A DNA stretch of 64,000 nucleotides from contig BQKZ01000763.1 of assembly GCA_036244855.1 (NCBI GenBank), positions 1 through 64,000 on the forward strand, in the 5' to 3' direction. The translations under genes were made by a program, and so were the position numbers. Below the pieces are notes generated by a model. The model was given only the letters and a program-made list of their open reading frames with translations, ran no database searches and had not been told where the DNA came from. The DNA is from Temnopleurus reevesii. Lineage: Eukaryota; Echinodermata; Echinoidea; Temnopleuroida; Temnopleuridae. Below are positions 40,401 to 52,400 of this stretch, one piece after another. Within the stretch, counting starts at the first letter, position 1. The number at the start of each line of letters is the position of its first letter.

Positions 40401-43400
40401 ATATTCCCCAAATCATCTCCATTTTCCCAAAATATGAATGCAATTATTAGTTATGGGGCGACTGCCCCCATTTTCCCAAAAGATGACTGCGTTTATGAAA
40501 TCAATCAATGGTTAGTTATAAAAACACCGTAGCATGAAAATTCTTCAATGTGATTTATTCAGACTTTGGTATTGAATGAAGATTTGATGCCCTTTTGCAC
40601 TTTTTACCTTTCCTAAAGAGGTTATCGTGACTTATAAAAGTGCCACCTGCGAAACTTCAGAGTATATTCCCTCAAATCATTCAGTTCTAAAAATTGCTTT
40701 TCAAGCGGGCCTTGTGTAAATCCATTAATGGTTAGTAAAAAAACATCGGAACATGAAAATTCTTTAATGTGATAGACTTGGGTATTGAATGAAGACTTAA
40801 TGCCCTCTGCACTTGTTACCTTTCGATGACGGGTTATCATGTCCTGAAAATGTCTCCAGCGAAAGTGGTTTTTATTTCCGATAAACGCTTATCTTGAAGA
40901 GTCGAGGTCCTGTTGAGAAATTTCTAAGACAATTAGAAGTACTTTATACCGGGTTGTTTGTAATTATTATTTTGGAATATTATGCCGGTATTGGTTCAGT
41001 TAAAGGGTAGGCCTATATATAGGCCAGGGTGATGCATATAGAACTTTGCATTCATAAACTTGTTACATATTCACATGTTTGTTACAGCCCAGTAATAATA
41101 ATTTTGCTCTGTATTTTATGCCGACTAAATTGTTCTCCAGTGTTGCCATGGTAATTTCCATACAAGTCACCAGATGTATGACAAAGAATGAGGTATTTAG
41201 AAGAATCTGGATGTGCATTCGTGAACTAATTGTTGTAAAAAGTGCGTAAGCCTCCCCATTTGTACCCCGAAATGGCACCGTCTTTCCACGACAAAATCGT
41301 GGCCAAAAGTCGTGCAATTGTCAGCCTTTATATATTACACGTATTACGAAACCCGCTTATTGAAGAGAAAGTGTTCTCGACCTTTCCGCGTACATGTATA
41401 ATGTAGGCCTATATAACAAAATAATTTTGATTCAGTTATGATGCTCTTCTAACATTGTCGGTGTGTTTGTAGATTTTGAAGTGGAGTTACGCTAAACGAC
41501 TTTTTTTTTTAACTGTAATGAAAGTGTATTATATTACCACCTTATTTTGCTGACAAGTATAATATACAAGCCATGTTCACGGGCAATATGGCCGAGTTAG
41601 CAAGCAGATATGGAATGTGACTTGTTTCAGGTCAGACGAGGTCACGATGAACCCCGCCGGTTCGACTAGTCTTTTGCAACAGTCTGATACAAAGTGATGA
41701 TAAATGACGATGATGATGGTGATGAGGATGATGGATATATTGTTTAATGGCGTTAGGGGAGGCAGATTTACAATTTATAAGAATAAAAATAAGTTTGAAA
41801 TGGTTTTATTGGAGTCAGTTGCAAACATTTGGGGTTTGAAAATTGGAGTAAAAAATGATGTATGAAAGAAAGAAAAAGAAAGAAGGGGGAAAAAAGCTCG
41901 AAGGAATTTGAGTTACTAGGGAACCCAAACACATAGGCGCTGATCATTATGTAATTGGAAATGATGTGTATTTGTAGCACTTGGTGACTAAAGCCTACCT
42001 ATGTGTTATTTCCAATGTGTAAACATCTTTGCTTTATTACGTCCAGTTTGGTCAATTTACATCCTATCAAGAAATAAAGATGTTTTTTTTCGCTAAAATT
42101 TCTTTATTCTCTTATTTTTTATTTACAGGAAATACACAAAACTTCGACAAACCTTTTGAAGGCAGCAAGAACGGGGAGAGCATTGCTTTGGCATTTTACG
42201 GCGGTCTTTTTGCCTATGCAGCTTGGTAAGTAATCATCACCGCCTGTTCAGAATAAAAATCTAAAATTCCTAGAAAAACGTCTTTATCATAATCTGTTCA
42301 CCATTAAATTACGACTTGGGGAATAGTGCGAAATTCAGAACAGTGCAGGGAGCTGTAACATAAAAGAACATCGCGATCAATCGCAATAGGCGGGTTTACT
42401 AATAGATGCAAATTTTATGCATACCTATAACACGAAGGTTGTTCTTGACAACCCGAAAGCTTGCCCAAGGCTTGCCCGACATAGCAACAAGTAATGTATG
42501 CAAACTGGATTCCAATTATTATAGTCTTATTGTCATCAACCGGCCTATGGAATACCGCGTAACTACGTTAAATGCACATAAATTTGAATATTATAAGTAA
42601 ACCAGCCTATTTTAACACATGGTTTCCAAGAGACTTGCGATTGATATCAATCGTACGCCAGTTTGAAAAGCGGAGTTTGATCAGACAGAGACTACACACC
42701 TAGGACCGAAACATTCTCAGAACGCATGACTGATTGTGAATCATGTCTGATTTCAACAAGTGTGAAATACATTAGTCAGGCCCCAGTCACATAGAGGCCC
42801 GAGAGCAACACGATTCAATACGACTCTTTGTTAATTCAGTTCACAGTTAACTGCCTGTGAACAAAGAGTTGTGTTGAGTCGTGTTCTGTCGTTGCCTGTA
42901 TGTGACAGGGGCATAAGGTTCACACTGAGAGCCGAAACCTCAATGTTCCAGAAACTTCGAGAGTCCAACGGCCGCTTAAAGGTGCAGCGCGAAATGAGGC
43001 GCCAATGTGAGTTTGTAAAACTTTGTACAAGTCCTCTTCTCGCCTTTTCGTTCTGAACAGGCGTCATGGCAAGATGAACATCTCGTGGTGCACTTTTCAG
43101 TTTTTGAATAACCGGCGTAGTTTCTGAAGCCTTAAAGTTTCGGCTCTGAGTGTGAACCGAACTGTTGTAACGATTAATCGTCTGCTCTATAATAACAAAA
43201 AAAAAATAGTCACACCGTCAGACATATCCTAACCTGTTCCCAAACTGTATCAACAAAATTTCTATAAATACAGTTTTTATTAATCAAATCCATCAAGATT
43301 CATTCGTGATAGCCATTTTCTACTGAAATATTGTTTTTTTATTTATTTATTTATTTTATTTATTAGGTCTTCTTTATACAGGGTAACCCTTTCAATAATG

Positions 43401-46400
43401 AAATTGATCTTCCAAGGGGCCCTGTACTTTAATGATTATATTGATTTACGAGACAAGTTAATTTCGGAAGTAAACATGAGGATTGTATTGAATTGTTGGT
43501 TTAGAAACTTAGAGAGTGAATAAACATACATGAATTTAGAATGATGAGCAATGTTGCAATTAATGTTACAAATTAATGAGCATCGTTTACTTCTCATGTG
43601 ATTCAGGAATTTGATACTTATTCATATTACATTTGGGAATATGTATTTCCGATGGATACGCATAATAAATGATTTATTGGCAGTTTAATTGAGTTTCTCT
43701 GCTATATTATTTTATAGTCTGAAACTGTATATGAACATTACATACTTGCGGGTTTACTTGTTGATGTATAAAATGAATTACTTGATGTTAAGATATTTTG
43801 ATGACGATCGTGAAACGTTAGGAACAGAAATTCTTAATGAGTATTAAAACGTTGTCAACGTTTACCTCTTTCTGTTTAGTAATAGAAAATGTTTTACAAT
43901 ACTGAAGTATTAGAAACATATTTGGTAATGTTTTTGATTCCCTAATGATTATTTATAATGTTCTAAACATTTTCCTCTTTCTGTCAAGCAATAGAAGATA
44001 TTTTATAATACTTTAGTAATAGAAATATATTTGGTAATGTTTGTAATTTCGTAATGATTGTTTACAAAGATCTAAACATTTTCTGTTTCTGTTTAGTAAT
44101 AAAACATATTTTATAATACTTTTAGAACTAGAAACATATTTCGTAATGCTTGTAATTACGTAACGATTATTATTTAAACGTTCCAAAAAAATTTCTTGTT
44201 TCTGCTTTGTTTATCTCAACAGGAATTACTTAAACTACCTGACAGAGGAGATCAAAGAACCAACCAAGTAATTATGAAATTTTCACATTTGTCAGGGGAT
44301 TAATTACAGAATGTATGTTTTGAGTAATTAATTTCCACTCCAATTTCTGGTGAGAACGCCTTTAAAGACTTTTGAATGTGTGGAGTATTAGCAGTCCGGC
44401 GCACAGTTTCCGAGAGTAAAGATATTACAGGAAATCCACAAAGTTTAGGAAGAATAAACAGAATTTTGTCTAAAAACAACAACGACCAATAGGTGTAACT
44501 TCTTAGCTTTTTTATTTTATTTTTCTCCATTTTGTGTTAGCGTTTAGCTCGTCTCTAGATGTTTATTGTTCCACAATCGTACCAAATTTGTTGAAGAATC
44601 TTCCTTTTTATTGATAAATTATCCTGACCATCCAACGAGGATCGTAAATACCAAGCAGCAAAAAATGTTTGGGTCAATAAGCATATGCGTACATCGGCTC
44701 GTTACAAGGGCCGGTACAAGGTTGCTCAATAAGAATGAGGAGCAATGAATCCCAAATACAAGAACTAAACAAGAAGAACATTGTTGCTTAGGGAATTTTG
44801 GAGTGGATCATGACCCCTAACGTATCTGTCAGTAATTTTAATTTGATGAAGACAAATTTATCATTGGCATTTGACAATTCTGTGAAAAGCGGGAAATAAA
44901 ACTTATTTGATTATTTCTTTACGTGATATTAGAGCGAAAACTTTGACGGAACATTGTGGAAATTTACTCTTTCCTGAATAAACATTTTTACTTGAAAGTA
45001 CATTGAAAGACTGCCCTTTTTTCTATATCCAAGAGTGACATGGAGCTTGATGATTATTTGATTATTTCTTCCGTTTAAATCGATGTGTTCAGTTTGCGTT
45101 AATTTGGTTTTATTCTCCATAAACTAAAACACAACCCATTTCTTTTTCAACTCTTGCAGAAATCTTCCACGTGGTATCATGATCTCCCTCCCAATGGTCA
45201 CGATCATCTACGTCCTGGCTAACGTCGCCTACTTCGCCGTTTTGTCGCCAGAAGAGCTTGCTGCATCCAACGCTGTGGCAGTGGTAAGTTATGTTGCTTT
45301 CTTGCGATAGTCAACGACATTAGCGTGTTTCCGAAATCGGTAGACGGAGGCATGTGAACGGTAGAAAATAAGTACGCATGTGATGTGCGCTATAAACGAT
45401 GCGCAGATCAGATGCGCTCTCGTTTTCAAACGTTCACAGGCTTCCGTCCACCAACTTCGAAAACACCCAAATATTATCTAATGAAATCATGATTAATCGT
45501 GATTATTGTGAAGAGAAAAAAAGCGCGGCGGTAGTTTTCAATCTGCTCGATCTAGACAAAGGCTGTCGAACTTTATATCTAATATTCTGATTCATCGGGA
45601 GAGTCATTTAAAAAGAATCTCCGAAAAAAAATGGTTGGTTGATGTCGGGTATGTCTTACAACCACGATAAATATAATTTGGTAAGATTGCGGTCATGCAG
45701 TGAAGGGGAGTGTTACTGAGCGGCGACCGGGCGTTAGCGATCGTAGCGAATTTTGGATTTCGCCGGTTCGTAAATGTTCGTTCAAAATTTGCAAGAAATA
45801 TCGCCAATGGATTGTTCGTTACAAGGATTTTTTTTTTTAATTCAAGAGGCCCTCAAGCATTAAGCCCCGGTCACATAAGACCCCGGAAGCAACACGATTC
45901 ACCCCGACTGTTGTTCGGAGGCACTTAACTGTGAATTAACAAAGAGTCGGGGTGAATGGTGTTGTTTCAGGGGTCCTATGTGACCGGGGCTTTAGCAAAC
46001 GGTCGTAACGCGGTAACATTTTGTTCCGACTTATACTTCCCAAGCACTTTGTTTGTCGCTTCGCAAAATATCAATTTAACCATTTTTTAAAAGCATAACC
46101 ATCGTGAAGTACATTAATTCTGTTGTCAAAACTTTTTTCCTTTATCGTTCATCTTCAATTCCAATTTCAATATTCTAGGTGATTCTTGTCATTTTAATTG
46201 AAAAACAATACTCAAGACATGCTCACTCATCGTAAAAACCTTGTTTTCAGACGTTCGGGAAGAAGGTGTTTGGTCGAATGTCTTGGATCATGCCGGTCTC
46301 TGTTGCCATGTCAACATTCGGCGGTGTCAATGGCGGCTTCCTCTCGTTATCTCGGTAAGGACTTTCAACATTATTGATGAAATATTATCTATGAAATATA

Positions 46401-49400
46401 AATACTTTAAGTAACGATTGTCCATCAAGAATCATGCGTTTCGCTAAACCATTTGCTGGATTTCCAATCATTGATGTTTTGGTTTAAACACGAGATAATC
46501 TATTTCCGTAAATTTAAGAGTGACATGAGACAATAGCTCCGAACGTCATGTATTGAACTGTGCGGACATGAGAATAACAAATCGGTTACGATTTTAATAG
46601 CATTACAAAGGAGCATTGAATTGGCTTGCGACTTAATTTTACGGAAATAGATTATATGTGTTTTTAGATAATCATGGCAATTAAGGTAATGGTTCGTGGC
46701 AACGTTGTGATGTTTAAAATGGAAATTGATATTATGCATGTGATTGCGACCTTTTCAAGAAGTTGTGCTGGAATTTCAATTCGGTCAAGTCGATTCAAAT
46801 ATTTGTAAAGTTTTTTTTAGACAAAAAAAGTTGAAACGTCCGTCGAACATAGCGCACTGTTAGTCATATTTCCATTTTCTTTCCATTTTATCAATGTTTT
46901 ACCTACGCACTGACTTGCTCCAGAACAGCTTTAGCTGATGAAAGTGTCTCCGTGTTAAATCAATAATAATTCAATTTTTTTCATGAGTAGAATCGTTTTA
47001 ACGAATCATGTAATTGAATGCTAAAATGCTTAAAAACCCTCATTTTTTACAAACAGGTTATTTTTTGTTGGTGCCCGTGAGGGTCAGCTCCCCGAGTGGT
47101 TAGCCATGATCCAAGTCAGCCGAAAAACTCCGATGCCTTCACTTGTATTCACGGTAAGAAGTTTATTTATTTGTTATTCAATGAATTAGATGATCAGAAC
47201 AAGACGGGTTTTTTTTTGACGTTCTGGGCGGCGTTTCACCACAAGTTACCAAATATTTTAAGTACGACTTTCCACACAACTGGTATCAGTTCTTGTGCTG
47301 AATGATCGAGGATCGCACGCGTTAAACTCGTTAACGTACTCCAGTCGTCCATTAGTTCAAGAACGATTTGATGAAACACCGCCCAGGTCCACTTCGGACA
47401 CAATTAATCCACCAAGCAATGGAAGTAGCGAAATTATGTTTACAGTAATCAAAACAAACAGAAAGCCAAAGATTTTTTTAAATCAGTCCAGAAAATTTGG
47501 AGACTATCAGTTTAGAACTTTACATGATATTAGAGCGAATACTTTGACGGAACATTGTGGAAATTTACTCTTTCCTGAATTAACATTTTTACTTGAAAGT
47601 ACATTGAAAGAATGCCTTTGTGATATCCAAAAATGACATGAACTTCTGTAGAGTTTGCTGGATGTCCTGTCATACGCTTGTAATGTTTTATGTGGAAGTT
47701 ACGCAACGACTTTGTTGATGTAAAAAAAAGTAAAGAGATCACGACATGCCTTTGATTCGGTGACGTCAGAAGAAAGCAGTCCTCTGAGATTTGGAATGTC
47801 TGTAAAATCTCAAATTGTATCACTTTCGTTGCCTCATGTCGTGTTTAAAATATCGAGATTTTGATTTTGATTCGCATTCGATATATTCTACTTATCATAT
47901 ATTCAAGAAGGGTTTCCGTATTATGACTTTGCCAAAAATTACTCTTTTTCAGGTATGATTGAATTCAACTTGTTTGTTATAAGTAATGTTGAGTATTCTT
48001 TCTGTTAACGACATATTTGATGGTGATAATTTGTTATGTATTAGTGAATGACGCTTTTTTTTTCGATTTCGCGATAATGACTTTTCTCTAGACGCACTTA
48101 TATTCAATTTGTTTGTGGCGGGAAGGGGAAATGTGGAAAGCTCTTATCCAACGATTGCTTTGATGATGATGATTTGTATTTTATTTGTAAGTTATATCTT
48201 CTGTCTTGATTTCGCGATGATGACACCAATGAATTAGCACTAGTAGAACTTAATTCCTTGATGACACTTAGGTGAGTTGTACGAGAACTCCGCAGCTTGC
48301 TCTAAATGTAACTTCAGACAATTCCGTAAGGCACAGAATAAATCGTAATAACTCAGGGTAAATCGTAATAATAGTTCTTGCGAAACTCGCCATGAAATCG
48401 CATATGTTTTCAAAATTGCGGAACCTGTTCAAACATTGTATTTACCCGAAGTAGGCTTATCCTTGGGAAGGCTGCTGGAGAGTCAATTTAGGACGGGAAA
48501 TGAAGAATTTTTTTTTCTGATACCTCTTCTGTAAAGACGAAAAAATGGTCTTCTATTTTAAAGCAATTCTTTGTTATGACTTGACGATAATAACGTAAGT
48601 TAATTTTTTTTGTAACTTATTTGTGATGGGGAATGTGGAATAATGCTTTTGCAACTTCTGTCATAACATCGGCGGATCATTTTGACAAAAGCGCTGAATT
48701 AAATATTTAGAGGATAATTTCAAGAGTAAATCAGAGTGGTATTGTGGTGAGTATTTTGTTTTGATAACCTTTCAGACCCGTCATGTCTTTGGGTTGCCGC
48801 GACAGATGCCAACTTAGATATATATTATTTTTTTTTTTAATTTCCGAGTAACAGGACTCTTTTTATATTTTCTTCCTACCAAAATAGCCGGAAAGCTATT
48901 TAAGAGCGCACGGGATCTATTTTGTATGATTTTCGCCCTTTTCTCCGTATTTTTAACGCAGCATTAAAATAGCGTTTGTCAAAATTTATTTAAGTGATTT
49001 TTGCAGCAGTTTATGAACAATGAGAATTTGGGATCACGATAATATAACATGTTTTTCTAATCCTGTTTCTTGTTCCGTACGTCAATGCGTAGTGTCAGCG
49101 TATCAAATATTCATGTCAAGTTTATCTTGTCACCTGTTCGGCTCGGGCAGATAATTACTTGCGTGTATAAACAGGATTATAGACAACGTAAACCCAATGT
49201 TCGTCACATTTTAAATACACACCATGGCCATGAGCGTAGAAATGCGGAGTACAGACGCTTGGCTAACACTAACATGTGCGTACGTCGACACAATAAAATG
49301 CCTAACATCAGTCTTCTTTCGTATTTCTTCATTTCATTACCGGTGAACCGACTTTGGCCAGTGAAGTAAATGTGTGAACATCTTTATTACTGTATTAGCG

Positions 49401-52400
49401 ATTCGATGCATTACATCACGTAATCAAGATTAGCGCCATCTGCCCCGTTTATTAATAATTATACCGCTGATAATTAAGAACAACGTGTGAGAGAAGTATA
49501 TTAAGCTTTGATGTTAGATACTCTAGTGCAAAGGTAATGGTAGCGATCTTATTCTTTATACGGGATGAATTTCGATTTGGGGAATTGGGGAAAATCTTTT
49601 TTTTTCAATAGTTCGTGAAAACATGCCGAAACTGACAAATATGTGGATCATTCTCCAATTTTTTTAACATGAGATGCACGTCAATAAGTACCTCGTAAAT
49701 GTTGCTGTGTATCTTATATATCACTTGAGATTAATTTCAAAGTGGCACATTAAGACAATTAATGACGGTGCCGTGAAGACTTAATTAAGAAAGAGAACAA
49801 ATTGCGTCGTCGCAAAGCTGAACAAGATTGCGAAGCTCAGTTGTGATTGATATGTTTACGGCAACCGAGCACGATATTTTTGTGACTGGGGATTTTACAA
49901 AATGGCGCCAACTTGCGGCGAATATGTCTGAAATAAATACTGTATCCAGATTTGTGACAATCTGCCCACCTTTTTTTACTTTTTGTATGGGATTTTTTGT
50001 CGAGACTTTTATATTTTTTACGAATTATCGCACCTTTTAATCGCTTTCTGAAGAGCAATATGATTTATGGATACTTAACATGTTTCATACTTCGTTTGCA
50101 AGAGTCAACAGTAGACATAATTCACATTTTCTTTCATTATAAATGAATTTCATTGTTTCGTACTGATTAAATATTTTGGAGAAATAGTTCTGCATTTTGT
50201 ACCCATTTATCGTTCGTCTTCAGATTCGCTATTTTTTCCTATTACTCACATTAAGTTTAACATTACTCAGTAGTCTGGATTAAAGAAAAAAAAGATAAGG
50301 TATAAAGATTTATATATTCATATAATATTCCTCAAAGACTATTGTAGAGGAAAGGAGAAACACGTAGGAACGCGGATAACTCAGAGTTCATAAATCGGAG
50401 ATGTTTTCCTCAATATAAATCAATGTTTCACCCCTAGATAAACTTTGACGACATTAACAACCTATTTACACGACCTGAACAAGAAATACATAAATTGATC
50501 TTGAATTTTCCTAATGGCAATCACCTCGATTCAAGCACGGTTTGTTTCCAGAGATAACTAACAAACATCGATTATGCCGGTGTACCGCGTTGAAAAGACG
50601 AGCAATGAATACTAAATTTATATTCCGCGGTTAGTTAAATGAATAAAATGGGCGCACTCACGGCGGTTTGTAATCGATGTCGTTTTGTAGAAGGCCCTTC
50701 GAGCTGTCGGATCGCCGTTCATGCGGGACTTCGACCACGCGCTGGTTTTCGTCAGGGAAAGTTTTGAATTCCCGCGGCAGCATTCTTGCCGTTCAATACT
50801 CTGGGTAAACGAGAAGATGGCTTTTGAGCAATTTCCCCCGTCGAACCATCGATTGACCCCGGAGGACTTAAAATAATTGAAATCCACTTTTATTTGATGA
50901 AATATTGAATCCCCAAACTATCGGACCTACAATTTAATTTATTAATAATTCGTAATAAGTTACAAGTTTGTTATGTATTTATGTCATTGTAATCCTTCAC
51001 AACATTTTGAGAACGAGTGAAGTAAGTCGATAAAACTACGTTATTTGAAAGCCTGAATAATTTGGAAGATAGAAATTAAAATACACCGCAGAGAAACAAA
51101 CGAGCGTTTCCCGAAAATAAGTTAATGCAAGTCTTATTCTTGACCTATCAAGAGTAGGGCGCCCTCATGTTTTTATTTTATGTTTGTTCAATTACGGATG
51201 ACTTCCTTGCACTTAAATCTCTCATTAAGAGTGGAAATTGTGTTTGTTTTTATGTATCGTTAGTTTATTCACAATATTTTTGCTAACAGTTGATGTATTC
51301 TCATCTAATTTTGCTCAAGATATATTGGACCTAAATTAAAAATGTGATGCTTTTAGAGGACAAAAAAATGAAAGTCATGTGGTGTTACTGAAAATAAGAT
51401 TACCTGGTGTTTCTTTGTTTTTGTTTGACAAATTTTCCATATTGTCTGAATAATTTACCAAATTTAATTTCTTTTATGTGCTGTCTTTTTGTTTTGCTTT
51501 TTAAACCATTAGCAGCCCCCCCCCCCCCCCCATTTATCCTCGATTTCCCCAGGGTTTTTGTCAAAATCTGGACATTTATAGTATGATTGCCTTAATGAAT
51601 AGCAAATTTATTTCCATATAAGAAATTATGATATTTTACTATTTACACAATTATATTTCAGCTGACAAATTAAATATCAGCAGTGCCATAATTCCGATTT
51701 TCATTAGTCAGTTGATTCATATTTCATGCTCTTACTTCAATATTTTCTTTCCATACAAATCTGATTTTATTCTTCTCATACAGTGTCCGATGTCCATCTT
51801 GTACGTGTTTTTACCATCGACTCTCTGCTCAACTACTTCATTCCTTATTAATGATCCATTTCATTTTTTACATTTTCATTCCTGCTGACTTATTGTCATA
51901 ATTCCAGTTAAATCATATTTCATGGTCAATTTTTGTACGATGCCAATCTCATTTGATTTTTCTTTTCAGTGTCTGATGTCCATCTTGTATGTGTTTGTGC
52001 CTACCATCGACTCTGCTCAACCATTTCATTCCTTATAAATGATAATGATTCCATTTCATTTTTTACATTTTCATTCCTGCTGACATATTGTCATAAATTC
52101 CCATTGCTATATCATTGCATTCATATTTCCTCCTTGATTCCTTTTTTAACAATGGCGGTCTGTTTCTATTTTTCATCTGCAGTGTCTGATGTCAATCTTG
52201 TATGTGTTTGTGCCTACCATCGACTCTCTGCTCAACTACTTCAGCTTCATGACGTGGTTGTCGATCGGAGCTGCCGTCGCAGGTCAAATCTACCTCCGAA
52301 TCACTCAGCCAAACTTGGAGAGACCAATCAAGGTAGGTCTAAGATCGTTATGGTGCTTTTAATTTTCCTCTCTCAAGGCAACCTTTACCTGTAAAAGTTT

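Noticed and set aside
47295..47636. 113-codon ORF in intron 7
   Set aside because: Covers a hairpin element and a dispersed repeat; no family match.
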